Positions 1-9,981 of a DNA stretch of 64,000 nucleotides are shown one piece after another; the first letter of the stretch is position 1, and every line of letters begins with the position of its first letter. This DNA is from Planctomycetota bacterium. Lineage in GTDB: Bacteria; Planctomycetota; UBA1135; UBA2386. A program made the position numbers and the translations under genes. Below the pieces are notes generated by a model. That model had not been told where the DNA came from, did no database searches, and saw nothing but the letters and a program-made list of their open reading frames with translations. The stretch covers positions 135,426 through 199,425 of the forward strand of contig JACKIB010000010.1 in the NCBI GenBank assembly GCA_020638695.1, read 5' to 3'.

Positions 1-9
1 GCGCCCCGC

Positions 10-2247
10 TCAGCGCGTGCCGAGCGGCGCGGTGTTGGTGAGCACCATCGGCGCGGTGCTGTTGTCGAAGGTCGCCCCCTGGATGGCGAACCGCAGCCCC
101 CGGTAGGTCGGGTCCTTCGGCACGTTCCAGCTCCAGTGGGCCAGCCCGTCCGGATCACACCCCAGCGCGAGCAGCGGCAACATCGGCGCGGCGAGACCGA
201 GGGCGCCGCGAACACCGGGGATCGACAGCGGAGTGGTGGTGCCGAGCCCCAGGTAGATCAGGCCGCGGGTGTTCGGGTTCGCGGGCGCGCCCAACGAGAT
301 CGTCGAAGTGCTTCCGGGAGCGACCTCGCTGCCGAGCAGCCACGCGATCTCCACGCGACGCATCGCTTGGTAGCCACCCTGGGAGTCGGCGTAGAGCAGC
401 GATCCACCGAGCAGCGTACCGTTGTTCTGCCAACCGTTCTCGTCGGACACCACCACTGCGTCGCCCGCCGGCGTCGTGCCGGCGAGGAACACCATGTCGC
501 TGTCGCTGCCGACGGCGTGGGCGCACAGCAGGCCGCGCATCGCCCCACTGCCGTCGACGATCGGGTTGGGCGAATGCGCCTTGCCGCTCGACGGCGACCA
601 GAGGACGCGCGGCTGACCTTGTAGGTAGGCGTAGTCGAGCGCTCCGGTCGATGCGTACTCGAGCATCAGCGGGCGGTAGACGATCGCCTTGCCGTCGGCG
701 TAGACCAACACCAGCTGTCCATCGAGGTAGGTCGGTGCCGGGTCGACCCAAGCCGGCAACGCCGGGCCGGACTCGGCGACCACCGGAATCGGTGTGCCGA
801 ACGCGCCACCCTGGCTGCTTCGAGTGGCGACCATCGGTCCGACTGCGTGGTCGACCGCCGCGACCAGTCCGTCCCGTGGTTCGATCGACAGGCCGAAGCT
901 CGCCGCAGCGCACAGGCTGTTGGCGAGCGTCGTCGGGACGAAGCGACCCGGAGACGTGGTGCGGTCGAACAACCCCAACACCACCCCGGTGCCGGTCCCG
1001 CTCGGATCGCCGCCGTAGTACGACGAGAGTCCGACCACCGTCAGCGCGACGGCGAACTGCCCCGGCAGGAGTCCGGGCAGACCCGACTTGGTCGCGTGGA
1101 TCGCCTGCACCTTCCACTGCGTAGTGGTCGGTGCGAACAGCGGCGCCGGCGAGGTGATCAGCGACAGCGACGCCACCGAGAACACGGTGTCGGTGGTGGC
1201 CGGTCCCTGGGTGCCCGGCGCGGTCTGTGGCCCGGCCGGTTGGTACGACACCGGATAGAACATCTCCTGGTCGTCCGGGTGGATCTCCGGGTCGGCCCCC
1301 GGTTCCTGGAAGACCTTGCTCAGGTCGTTGGGTCGCGTCGTGTGCGAGGTGACCCGCCAGGTGGCCCCGGACTGGATGCCGACTCGACCGCTGGTGAAGC
1401 TCACCCGCAGCTCGGCGAGCGCACCCGGGTCCATCATCTGCTTGGTGCGGAAGTGCAGCTCGAAGTACTCGACGCCGTCGACCACCACCTTGGTGATGTC
1501 GCGGTCGCGCACCACGTTGTCCCACGGGCTCGGCGGCGGGAAAGTGACGTGGACGTCTTCGGGCTTGCGCGCGTTCTGGCAGGGGAAGCGCAGGTGGAAG
1601 TCGGCCCACGAGCGGCCGTTCCGCCCGACCAAGTAGCGCACTGAGTTGCCGGCCGAATCCTCGATCGGTTCGCTGATCACGGTGTCGAAGTCGGGCTTCA
1701 GCCGCTCGGGAGACGGCGCGTTCGAGTTCGATGACGCCGGGATGCGCTGCACCACGCCCGCGTGGCTGGTCGAATCGAAGACCGTCTCGTCGTCACCGTT
1801 GGCCGGCAACTGTCGGTCGTCGGTCAGCACGATGTCGGGCCGTGCGCCTGCGGCGATGCGCGAGGCGAGCTCGAAGCTGCCGTAGGTGATCTCGAACTGC
1901 ACCGGCGTGCCGGCCGGAATCGACTTACCCGGCTTGGTCGCCAAGTGGCTGATGTATTTGCCGGCGCGGGTACCGGTCGACTTCTCGCCGTCCTTGGCCT
2001 CCTGCCAGTCCGCGCCAGGGACCGGAGTCACCTTGAAGTGGACATTGTTCTGGCTGCCGATGGTGGGGAAGCGCACGTGGATGTCCCGCCACGAGCGACG
2101 CAGGTTGGTCACCGTGAGCGTGACCTTCTTGCCGTCGGCGGACATCTCGTAGCGGATATTCGTGTCCTGCGCCTGCGCGGCGAGGTTGGCGAGCACCAGC
2201 AGCGGGGTGCAGAGGTAGACCGGTAGCGTGGACGATGTGAATCGCAT
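10..2247 (-). CDS. Secreted protein of unknown function with two internal repeats
   Basis: A 745-residue protein with a clear N-terminal signal peptide (about residues 1-26, hydrophobic core then AAQAQ), so it is exported. Two related blocks can be seen near residues 48-130 and 208-290, each built around a RxSWxDxHxRFP motif followed by VHxxxxPP/VTP, which suggests a duplicated beta-sandwich unit. The C-terminal half is Gly/Ser/Thr-rich with no catalytic motif that I recognise. The last 30 residues (GLRFAIQGATFDNS...LTNTAPLGTR) resemble the C-terminal ending seen on many secreted planctomycete proteins. It stands alone and is transcribed away from the divergent sigma-factor gene. No function is assigned. 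Confidence 0.75.
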   Translation of the reverse strand: MRFTSSTLPVYLCTPLLVLANLAAQAQDTNIRYEMSADGKKVTLTVTNLRRSWRDIHVRFPTIGSQNNVHFKVTPVPGADWQEAKDGEKSTGTRAGKYISHLATKPGKSIPAGTPVQFEITYGSFELASRIAAGARPDIVLTDDRQLPANGDDETVFDSTSHAGVVQRIPASSNSNAPSPERLKPDFDTVISEPIEDSAGNSVRYLVGRNGRSWADFHLRFPCQNARKPEDVHVTFPPPSPWDNVVRDRDITKVVVDGVEYFELHFRTKQMMDPGALAELRVSFTSGRVGIQSGATWRVTSHTTRPNDLSKVFQEPGADPEIHPDDQEMFYPVSYQPAGPQTAPGTQGPATTDTVFSVASLSLITSPAPLFAPTTTQWKVQAIHATKSGLPGLLPGQFAVALTVVGLSSYYGGDPSGTGTGVVLGLFDRTTSPGRFVPTTLANSLCAAASFGLSIEPRDGLVAAVDHAVGPMVATRSSQGGAFGTPIPVVAESGPALPAWVDPAPTYLDGQLVLVYADGKAIVYRPLMLEYASTGALDYAYLQGQPRVLWSPSSGKAHSPNPIVDGSGAMRGLLCAHAVGSDSDMVFLAGTTPAGDAVVVSDENGWQNNGTLLGGSLLYADSQGGYQAMRRVEIAWLLGSEVAPGSTSTISLGAPANPNTRGLIYLGLGTTTPLSIPGVRGALGLAAPMLPLLALGCDPDGLAHWSWNVPKDPTYRGLRFAIQGATFDNSTAPMVLTNTAPLGTR

Positions 2248-2329
2248 GGTGGGTTCCTTTCGGGCTCTTGGGGAAAGTCAGGCCGTGCGCCGATCGCTAC
2301 GGCCCGGGGAGGATCGATGTGTCGTGCGG

Positions 2330-2490
2330 TGACCGAGCTACTGCGATCGCGCGAGGTCGCTGCTGGCTTAGTCGAGCGTCAGAACCAGCGCTTCGACGGG
2401 GCGGCACCGCGCCTCCGGGCAGAACCTGCCGCTTTCCTCGCCGGCAGCGACCTTGCGCGATCTCGCGACGCCGCTCATGAGTGGTTCGGC
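2330..2490. repeat. Imperfect palindromic element, copy 1
   Basis: About 160 bp that can fold on itself. The left arm GCGATCGCGCGAGGTCGCTG pairs with the right arm (reverse complement GCGAGATCGCGCAAGGTCGC) with few mismatches. The same sequence occurs in the opposite orientation at 9982-10152. It lies between the secreted-protein gene and the ECF sigma-factor gene. Its reading frames are not convincing, so I treat it as a small non-coding mobile or structured repeat. Confidence 0.6.
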
Positions 2491-2506
2491 CTAGAATCGG
2501 CGCCGC

Positions 2507-3133
2507 ATGACCGACCCTGAGCCGTTGACCGCAACCCTTGCGCTGGTCGCCAAGGCGAGTGCGGGAGACCGCGAGGCGCTCGCGGATCTCTACCGCCGCC
2601 ACTACGAGCGGGTGCGGCGGGTCGCGGCGCTGAGCATGGGGCGGACCCTGCGGCAGTGCGAAGCCGACATCGACGACGTGGTGCACGATGCGTTCGCGGA
2701 CGCATTCGCCAGCGTGTCGCAGGGCAAGTTCGAATGCCGCGGTGAAGGCAGCTTCCGCCGCTGGCTGGCGACCATCGTGGTCAACAAGGTCCGACAGCGT
2801 GGCCGCCGCGCCGGAGCCCGCGACGAGCGTTCCCTCGACGAGGCTTTCGGCACTGCGGTGGTGGAACCCCCGGTCCCCACGCCGGAACGCGGCCCGGCGA
2901 CCTCGGCGGGTGACCACGAGGTCCAGGAGGCGCTGCTCGCTCTGGACGAGGCCGACCGCACCGTGATCACGTTGCGCCACGTCTGCGGCATGTCCTGGCC
3001 GGAGATCGTCGCCGAGACCGGGATGCGCACCGAGCGCCAGGCCGCCTGGGCGGTGCAGCGTGCCATGCAGCGACTGCGCGAGCGGCTCGGTCGGAGCAGC
3101 GACGACCTGGAGACCGGGTTCCGCTCGTTGTGA
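2507..3133 (+). CDS. ECF-type RNA polymerase sigma factor
   Basis: A 208-residue sigma-70 family protein with only regions 2 and 4, the ECF architecture. Region 2 (about 17-95) includes DIDDVVHDAFADAF, the core-binding and -10 recognition helices. Region 4 (about 140-195) includes LDEADRTVITLRHVCGMSWPEI and a C-terminal recognition helix with AVQRAMQRLRERLG. The linker is longer than usual and Pro/Glu-rich. The start is the ATG preceding TDPEPLTATL. It lies 220 bp upstream of two membrane Ser/Thr kinases in the same direction. ECF factors paired with kinases are a recurrent planctomycete arrangement, so control by the kinases through phosphorylation is an inference. No anti-sigma factor gene is adjacent. 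Confidence 0.92.
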   Translation: MTDPEPLTATLALVAKASAGDREALADLYRRHYERVRRVAALSMGRTLRQCEADIDDVVHDAFADAFASVSQGKFECRGEGSFRRWLATIVVNKVRQRGRRAGARDERSLDEAFGTAVVEPPVPTPERGPATSAGDHEVQEALLALDEADRTVITLRHVCGMSWPEIVAETGMRTERQAAWAVQRAMQRLRERLGRSSDDLETGFRSL

Positions 3134-3352
3134 GCCGCACCCGACCGCCGCGCGTGCGGTGGAAGGACGTGTCGGTTCGAAGGGTCGGTGCAGCGGGATC
3201 ACGGTGGTTTCGGGGCATCGGTGATGCCTTCCCTGCAGTGCACGAGCTGCCGAAACCCGACGTGGTGCGGCGAGAAAAATCCGCAGGTTCGCGCTCGGCC
3301 GTCATCCCGCCCGGCCTGCTCGGGGCCGACCCGGACCCCGTATCCTCTGGGG

Positions 3353-6181
3353 GTGAAGCCTGCCGACGACTCCGCAGGGTTGCCCGACGAACTCGCCGAG
3401 CGCGTGTTCGCGCTGCTGGGCGAGTCCGAGCACGACGCCGAGGTGGGGCTGTCCGAACTCTGTGCGGCACACCCCGAGCACGCCGCGGCGATCCGTGCCG
3501 CGCTCCGCGTGGTGGATGCCGAGTTGGCGACCACCGCGCCGGGCCGGCCCACCGTCGCCGAGTCGACCCTCCCGCAGCGCATCGGGCCGTTCCGAATCCG
3601 CGGGTTGTTGGGCCGCGGTGGAATGGGAACGGTCTACCTCGCCGAACAGCTCGAAGTGGACGCGCGGCCGGTGGCGCTCAAGGTGGTGCGCACGGGTCTG
3701 GCCTGGGGCAGTCTGCTGGAGCGGTTCGAGTTGGAACGCGCGGCGTTGCTGCGGCTCGACCACCCGGGCATCGCGCGGCTCTGGACCTCGGGGGCCACCG
3801 AGGACGGCGCGCCGTTCTTCGCGATGGAGTACGTCCGTGGCGCGCCGATCGACGCGTGGTGCGTGGCGCAGCGTCTCGACACGCGCGCCCGCTTGCAGTT
3901 GTTCGTCGATGTCTGTGCCGCCGTGCAGCACGCCCACGACCACGCGTTGGTGCACCGCGACCTGAAGCCGTCCAACATCTTGGTCGAGGACGGTCGGCCG
4001 CGGGTGATCGACTTCGGCATCGCGCGTTCGCTCGCAGCAGACGATCCTGCGGAGCTGCGCGCGCAACGAACCGAGCCGGGGGACGTGCTCGGGACCCCGG
4101 GCTACATGAGCCCCGAGCAGCTCGACGGACGCGATTCGGTCGACGTCCGCAGCGACGTGTGGGCGCTGGGAGTGGTCCTCTACCAGCTGCTCACCGGGCG
4201 GTTGCCGTTCCCGCCGCCGCGCGACACGGCGCCGCGCGTTGCCCTCGAAGCGATCCGCGAGGCGGTCTCGCAGCGCGCCGCGGCCGCACCGAGCACTGTC
4301 GTGTCGGCGCGCACCTCCGCGCCGCCAGGTGCGCTGGTGCCCGCGTCTGAGCTGCGCGGCGACATCGATGCGGTGGTGTTGAAGGCGCTGCAACGGGCCC
4401 CGGAGATGCGCTACCAGAGCGCCGCCGAGTTCGCCGACGATTTGCTCGCGATCCTGGCGCACCGGCCGGTCACCGCGTGGCGCGTGACTCCGGGCTACCG
4501 CCTGCGTTGTCTGGTACGGCGTCGTGCCGGCGCGGTGGCGGTCGCCGCGGTGATCGGCGGCATCGCGGTGGTCGGGTTGGTCGGTTCGGCGATCGGCAAG
4601 GTCGAAGCCGACGCGGCGCGCGCCGTCGAGCTGCGCCTGCAAGGGCGGGCCGAGCAGTCTGCCGCCGCGGCGCGCCGGCATCGAAAGCGCTTCGACCTGC
4701 TGGCCTGGCGGGTCGAACTCGATCGGGCGCGCCAGCTCGCGGCCTCGCTGCACCCAGCGCGGCCGCAGGTGGCTCCGCAGATGCGCGCATGGCTGCACGA
4801 CTACGGTGAGCCGCTGCGCGCCGCCGAGCCGTTGTTGGCACAGGCACTTCGCGAACTCGCGTCCGGTGCCGTGCCGGGGGCCGCGGCCGACGTGGACTCG
4901 GCACTGCAGGCCGAGCTCCGCGAGCGCGAGCGGCGCCTACAGGTCCTCGCCACCGTGAACGACGCGAGTGCACCCACGTCGATGCAGGTCGGGCTGGAGA
5001 TCGAGCAGGCCGAGCACCGGCGCCACATCACGGCGCTGCGCACACAGCTCGCCGAGCGGCGCTCGGTGCGGCTCCCGAACGACGCGGACCAGTTGCTGTT
5101 CGACACCCTGACCGCCGTGCAGCGCGAACTCGAGACCTTCGTCCACAAGGAACTCCCCGCGGTTCGCGATCGACTGGCTTGGGCCGAGACGGTGGTCGCA
5201 CGCACCATCACCGACCACGCTGATCGCTGGCGGCGCACCTGCGCGGCGGTCGCGGCGGATCCGCGTTTTCGTGGGGTGCGACTCACTCCGCAGGTGGGAT
5301 TGGTGCCGCTCGGACCCGATCCGGCCAGCCGGTTGCAGGAATTCGCGCTGTTGCGTTCCGGCACGCTTCCTCGGCGGCACGCCGTCCACGGCCGCTTGCT
5401 GCTGGACGACGACAGTGCGGCGGTGTTCGTGCTGCTACCCCCCGGCCAGTTCACCATGGGGGCGCAACGCGATGACCCGAGCGCGCCGTGCCACGATCCG
5501 TACGCGATTCGCGAGGAGGGCCCGCCCGGTCCGGTGCGACTCGAAGCGTTCTTCCTGGGCAAGCACGAATTGACCCAGGCGCAGTGGATGCGTCTCGCCG
5601 CGGGCGACAACCCGAGCCAGTTCCATCCCGGGCGACGAGTTGGCGGACAGGTGATCACCGCGCGGCACCCGGTCGAGAACGTGTCGTGGACGATGGCCGA
5701 CGCGTTGCTACGGCAACACGCGCTGGAGCTGCCGACCGAGGCGCAGTGGGAGTATGCCTGCCGGGCGAACACCACCACACCGTGGTGGTTCGGGGGCGAC
5801 CCGCGGCAGATGACGCGCGCCGACAACTGCCTGGACCGACGCGGTCTGATCCTGGTCGGTCGTCGGCCGGGCGATGCCGCCGACGACGGATTCGCGCTGC
5901 ACGCTCCGGTCGGCAGCTTCGCCGCCAATCCGTTCGGTCTCCACGACCTGTACGGCAACGTCGCGGAGTGGTGTCGCGACCCGATCTGCAGCTACGCGGC
6001 GGTGGCGCCGCGCCGCGGCGACGGGTTGCGCACCCGAGCCGAGGTGCGCGGGCGGTGTCTGCGCGGTGGCAGCTTGGCGAGTCCGGCCACCCAGGCGCGG
6101 TCGGCCAGCCGCCGCGCGCCGCTGCCCGGTGTGCGAACCTACACCCATGGGCTGCGTCCGGCGCGCCGCTTGGAGTCATGA
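3353..6181 (+). CDS. Membrane Ser/Thr protein kinase with C-terminal FGE/sulfatase-modifying-like domain
   Basis: 942 residues from a GTG at 3353; upstream in-frame codons look non-coding. The Hanks kinase domain (about 77-370) has a glycine loop LGRGGMGTVYL, ALKVV lysine, HRDLKPSN catalytic loop, DFG and a GTPGYMSPEQ activation segment, so it should be active. A single transmembrane helix near 393-420 is followed by a charged coiled-coil-like segment. An SUMF1/FGE-sulfatase domain (about 690-940) has FTMGA, PVENVSW, LPTEAQWEYACRA, FGLHDLYGNVAEWC and RGGS. The cysteines that give FGE its activity after RGGS are absent, so this domain probably binds rather than catalyses. The stop overlaps the next kinase gene (ATGA), implying translational coupling. 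Confidence 0.9.
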   Translation: MKPADDSAGLPDELAERVFALLGESEHDAEVGLSELCAAHPEHAAAIRAALRVVDAELATTAPGRPTVAESTLPQRIGPFRIRGLLGRGGMGTVYLAEQLEVDARPVALKVVRTGLAWGSLLERFELERAALLRLDHPGIARLWTSGATEDGAPFFAMEYVRGAPIDAWCVAQRLDTRARLQLFVDVCAAVQHAHDHALVHRDLKPSNILVEDGRPRVIDFGIARSLAADDPAELRAQRTEPGDVLGTPGYMSPEQLDGRDSVDVRSDVWALGVVLYQLLTGRLPFPPPRDTAPRVALEAIREAVSQRAAAAPSTVVSARTSAPPGALVPASELRGDIDAVVLKALQRAPEMRYQSAAEFADDLLAILAHRPVTAWRVTPGYRLRCLVRRRAGAVAVAAVIGGIAVVGLVGSAIGKVEADAARAVELRLQGRAEQSAAAARRHRKRFDLLAWRVELDRARQLAASLHPARPQVAPQMRAWLHDYGEPLRAAEPLLAQALRELASGAVPGAAADVDSALQAELRERERRLQVLATVNDASAPTSMQVGLEIEQAEHRRHITALRTQLAERRSVRLPNDADQLLFDTLTAVQRELETFVHKELPAVRDRLAWAETVVARTITDHADRWRRTCAAVAADPRFRGVRLTPQVGLVPLGPDPASRLQEFALLRSGTLPRRHAVHGRLLLDDDSAAVFVLLPPGQFTMGAQRDDPSAPCHDPYAIREEGPPGPVRLEAFFLGKHELTQAQWMRLAAGDNPSQFHPGRRVGGQVITARHPVENVSWTMADALLRQHALELPTEAQWEYACRANTTTPWWFGGDPRQMTRADNCLDRRGLILVGRRPGDAADDGFALHAPVGSFAANPFGLHDLYGNVAEWCRDPICSYAAVAPRRGDGLRTRAEVRGRCLRGGSLASPATQARSASRRAPLPGVRTYTHGLRPARRLES

Positions 6182-8487
6182 CCGACGCGTTTCCCGAGAT
6201 CCCGGGCTACCGGCTGACCCAGCTGCTCGGTCAGGGTGGTTCGGCGGAGGTCTACCTGGGCAGCCAGTCGGCCGCTGCGCAGTCGCGGGAGGTGGCCGTC
6301 AAGGTGTTGCGCCGCGGGATCGCCGATCGGCGGCACCGCGCTGCGTTCGACGCCGAACGGCGTGCCCTCGCGCGGCTGGCGCACAACGGTGTGCCGCGGG
6401 TGATCGACGCCGGGGAGACCGTGGATGGGCGGCCGTTCCTGGTGATGGAGCACATCGTCGGCGAGTCGATCACGGAGTTCTGCGCCCGGCAGGCGCTGCC
6501 GGTCACCCAACGGATCCGCTTGTTGCTCGGCGCGTGCGATGCGATCGCGCACGCGCACGTGCACGCCGTGCTGCACGGCGACCTCAAACCGGATCACCTG
6601 TTGGTCGACGGGGAAGGTGCCGAAGCACGGGTGCGGGTGATCGATTTCGGGTTGGCTCGGGTGGACGGCGGCCCGGGGACCGGGTCGCGTGGCACGCTGC
6701 ACTACGTCAGTCCAGAGGTGCTGCGCGGTGCGGCGACGGATGTCCGCGCCGAAGTGTGGGCCCTCGGTGTGGTGTTGTTCGAACTCCTCACCGGGCGGCA
6801 TCCCGCGGCGGGTGCTGACGGGATCGGTGCGCTGTTGGCCGCCGCCGACCAGTTGGAGTTGCCGCGGTGCGCGGACCTGCCGGGTGGCGCGTGCCGCGAC
6901 CTCCGCGCGATCGTCGCGACCGCGGTAGCCGTGGAACCCGCGCGACGCTACCCATCGGTTCGCGCGTTCGCCGCGGACCTGCAGGGTCTACTCCTCGGGC
7001 AGTCGGTGGCCGCTCGCCAGCCGGGTCCGATCGAGCGAGCGGTCCGAGTTATCCGCCGGCACCGCGCGGCGTTCATGGCTGCGGCTGCCATCGGGATCGC
7101 GTTCGTTTGGGCCGCGGTCGTGCTGGTCGAGAGGTTCGTCGACGCCCGTGCGGCCCTGGCCGCTGCGCGCGAGGCGCGCGAATTCGCGGCGAAGCAGGAA
7201 CGCGCCGAGCGGGCGAGCCTGCGGCGGTTCGACGTGCTCGCCGGCGTCCCGGGGCTGCGCCGCGTGGAGGCCGCCGCCGAGCGGCTCGGACCTCCCTGGC
7301 CCGAGCACGCGGCGGCAATGCGACAGTGGTTGGAGCGGGATGCAGCGCCGCTGCTCACTCTCCGCGCGCAGGTCCCGCAAGCCCGGGCCGATGCCGAGGC
7401 GGCCGACAACAAGGCGCTGGGCGCGTTCTTGCGGCGCACCCTCGACGACCTCGAGCGCGCACTCCAGCAGTTCGCCACGACTCGCGTGCCGCAGGTCAAA
7501 CGCCAGTTGGCGTGGGCAGGTGAAGTCGAACAGCGATCGGTCACCGAGCACCGCGCCGCGTGGCAGCGCGCGATCCGCGAGGTCGAAGGGTCCCCTCGCT
7601 ACTCCGGGGTGAAGCTGGTTCCGCAGCTGGGGCTGGTGCCGCTCGGGGCCGACCCACGCAGCGGACTGCAGGAGTTCGCGCACCTGGCATCCGGAGCGTT
7701 GCCGCACCGCAGTGCCGATGGGGCGCTGGTTTGTGGACCCGAGAGCGGAATCGTGTTCGTCCTGTTGCCGCCCGGAACCGCCCGGATCGGCACGCCGCAG
7801 AACGACCCGGTGCTGGCTCGCGAGGGTCCCGGCGCCGGCGCGTTGGAGCGTCCGGTGCACACCGTGCGGCTCGACGCGTTCCTGATCGGCAAGCACGAGG
7901 TCAGCCAGGGCCAGTGGACCAGGCTCGGGGCCGCCAACCCGTCGTGGTTCCGCTGCGGGCGCAGAGTCCAAAGAGTGCTCTACGGGCTGGCGCACCCGCT
8001 GGAGAACGTGTCATGGCGAGCGGCGCGGCGGGTGCTCGCGGGGTTCGGCCTGCAGTTGCCGACCGAGGTTCAGTGGGAGTACGCCTGCCGCGCCGGCACC
8101 GACACGGCGTGGTGGAGTGGCGATGATCCCGTCGCGCTTCGCGGTGTCGCCAACGTCGGTGACACAGCAGCGGCGAGATCGCGCGGCACAGCGGGCGACT
8201 CGTTCCCGGGCACTGCGGCGGTGTACACCTTGCGGCCGAACCGCTTCGGCCTGCATCACACGATGGGCAATGTCGCCGAGTGGTGTCGCGACGCAATGGT
8301 GGCGTACCGTCGCTGGCCGGAGCCAGGTGAGGGGATCCGTGCGCGGATCGGCGCGGATCGCGTGCGTCGCGGCGGCTCGTGGTTGCGCGACGCGATGTCG
8401 GCGCGCTGCGGGGCGCGTGGCACCGGACGCGAGGATGCAGCCGATCAGTCGTGCGGCGTGCGGGCGGCGCGCGCTCTGCGCCACTGA
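6178..8487 (+). CDS. Membrane Ser/Thr kinase paralogue (HGD catalytic loop) with FGE-like domain
   Basis: 769 residues starting at the ATG that overlaps the previous stop. It has the same architecture as its upstream neighbour: kinase domain (about 10-270), transmembrane helix near 299-318, helical linker, and FGE/sulfatase-modifying domain (about 525-769, with LPTEVQWEYACRAG, MGNVAEWC and RRGGSW). The glycine loop LGQGGSAEVYLG, the AVKVL lysine and DFG are kept. The catalytic loop reads HGDLKPDH rather than HRDLKPxN: the Arg is lost and Asn is replaced by His. This could be a non-RD kinase or a pseudokinase that regulates its neighbour. The FGE domain has one Cys near the expected position but not the catalytic pair. 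Probably the last gene of the sigma/kinase operon. Confidence 0.88.
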   Translation: MTDAFPEIPGYRLTQLLGQGGSAEVYLGSQSAAAQSREVAVKVLRRGIADRRHRAAFDAERRALARLAHNGVPRVIDAGETVDGRPFLVMEHIVGESITEFCARQALPVTQRIRLLLGACDAIAHAHVHAVLHGDLKPDHLLVDGEGAEARVRVIDFGLARVDGGPGTGSRGTLHYVSPEVLRGAATDVRAEVWALGVVLFELLTGRHPAAGADGIGALLAAADQLELPRCADLPGGACRDLRAIVATAVAVEPARRYPSVRAFAADLQGLLLGQSVAARQPGPIERAVRVIRRHRAAFMAAAAIGIAFVWAAVVLVERFVDARAALAAAREAREFAAKQERAERASLRRFDVLAGVPGLRRVEAAAERLGPPWPEHAAAMRQWLERDAAPLLTLRAQVPQARADAEAADNKALGAFLRRTLDDLERALQQFATTRVPQVKRQLAWAGEVEQRSVTEHRAAWQRAIREVEGSPRYSGVKLVPQLGLVPLGADPRSGLQEFAHLASGALPHRSADGALVCGPESGIVFVLLPPGTARIGTPQNDPVLAREGPGAGALERPVHTVRLDAFLIGKHEVSQGQWTRLGAANPSWFRCGRRVQRVLYGLAHPLENVSWRAARRVLAGFGLQLPTEVQWEYACRAGTDTAWWSGDDPVALRGVANVGDTAAARSRGTAGDSFPGTAAVYTLRPNRFGLHHTMGNVAEWCRDAMVAYRRWPEPGEGIRARIGADRVRRGGSWLRDAMSARCGARGTGREDAADQSCGVRAARALRH

Positions 8488-8569
8488 CCACGCGGCGGCG
8501 AGGGGGCCGGCAATCGGGATGCGCCGGGAACACCACCTTGTGTGCCCGCCGCGGCCACCCGTTGCGCGG

Positions 8570-9598
8570 TCAGCGCTGGTAGATCGGCACCATCGCGTAC
8601 GGCAGCTGTAGTACGGTGAGGGCGATCGCGGTCCCGTAGATCTCACCAACGGAATCGCCCATCCAACTGCCGTCGCGCTGCTGCCGGCGCACCAGCCAGG
8701 TCGACATCTTCCGATAGTAATCGTTCCAACGGGTATCTCGGTGCAGGTAGAGCGACTGCGCCAGATAGTACTGCCCGTAGTAGTGGTGGTGGTTGCCGCT
8801 GCCGTTCACCGGCAGGTGGCGGAACGCGTAGTCGCGGGCGCGGGTCTCCACCGGGTCGTCGTAGCTCCCCGAGTTGTACAGCACCGCGGAAGCTGCCGCG
8901 GTCACACCGGGGGTGCCGCTGCGCGTGTGCATGCTGTAGGAGATGCTGCCATCTCGGTTGGCGAGTGCGTGCACGTACGCTACCGCGCGGTCGATGGTCC
9001 GCTTGGGCACCGTGATGCCGGCGTTGCGGCAGGCGCGCAGGGCTTGGATCTGTGTGATCGCGACGCTGCCCTCGTCACGCCGTGAATCAGGAGTGTAGTA
9101 CCAGCCGCCGTCGATCGATTGTGCGCGGCAGATCAAGCCGCAGGCGCGAGACAGCGTGCGGTGCAGAGTGCGCTGGCGCCGGGCGTCTTCTTCCATCCCG
9201 TAGACCTGCGACAGGAACAAGGTGGCGAAGCCGTGGCCGTACATGCTTGCCGCTTCGACGCCGCGCACCGCGATCAACCCGTCCTGGTTCGCCACGCCGA
9301 TCAAGTACTCGGTGGCGCGCCGCACACTTCGCCAGTTCCGACCGCGGGTCGGCGTGGTCCCGGAAGACAGCATGGCCATGCCCGCGAGTGCGGTCATCGC
9401 CACCGGATACACCCCGCGGCCGGTCGCGGCACTCCACGAGCCGTCGCGCTGCTGGGTGCGCAGCAGGTAGTCGACTCCGCGTTGCACGCTGGCCTCGATC
9501 GCCGGATCGACGCCCTCGGGGTAGGTTCGGATGCCCTGGGCGTCGAGTGTTGCGCCGAGGAGCAAGGCTGTTGCGAACGTGTGGATGGGGGTCGGCAT
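8570..9598 (-). CDS. Secreted alpha/alpha-toroid protein (prenyltransferase/squalene-oxidase repeat)
   Basis: 342 residues from the ATG at 9598, which gives a good signal peptide (TFATALLLGATLDAQG). A longer in-frame extension upstream looks non-coding. Repeats typical of the terpenoid cyclase/protein prenyltransferase toroid are visible: VDYLLRTQQRDGSW near the start, CRAQSIDGGWYY in the middle and WLVRRQQRDGSW near the end, each a QxxDGSW-type motif. There is no DxDD cyclase motif and no prenyltransferase zinc site, so it is probably a binding or scaffold member of this fold, as is common in planctomycetes. It converges with the kinase operon. Confidence 0.82.
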   Translation of the reverse strand: MPTPIHTFATALLLGATLDAQGIRTYPEGVDPAIEASVQRGVDYLLRTQQRDGSWSAATGRGVYPVAMTALAGMAMLSSGTTPTRGRNWRSVRRATEYLIGVANQDGLIAVRGVEAASMYGHGFATLFLSQVYGMEEDARRQRTLHRTLSRACGLICRAQSIDGGWYYTPDSRRDEGSVAITQIQALRACRNAGITVPKRTIDRAVAYVHALANRDGSISYSMHTRSGTPGVTAAASAVLYNSGSYDDPVETRARDYAFRHLPVNGSGNHHHYYGQYYLAQSLYLHRDTRWNDYYRKMSTWLVRRQQRDGSWMGDSVGEIYGTAIALTVLQLPYAMVPIYQR

Positions 9599-9981
9599 GG
9601 GAAGAGTGTAGCGCCGGCTTCGCGACCCGGCTGTGGGGTGGGGTGGTCGCGAGCCGGGGTGGTGTTGCCGAAGTTCATTGCACAAATCTGCGCCCATGCG
9701 GCCCGAGGGCGCGCCGGTCGACATCCGGGAGCGGCTCGGCGGTGAGCGAGCGATGGGACCCGTGACGCCGCGAGAGGGCCAGGGCCCCGCGTACTCGACG
9801 ACCCGTGAGGGGCGTGCGGTGATGCCGACGGCGACCTTGCACGATCGCGGCAGTGGTTGCAGGAATCCCGGGTCAGTGGGGTTGTCGTCGGGGACCTTCG
9901 GGTTGCGCCGCCTCCACGGTCCGGCGGGCGAGCCGCACGACTCGCGAAGTTCTGCTCAGTACTTCGACGACAACCTCTGCA

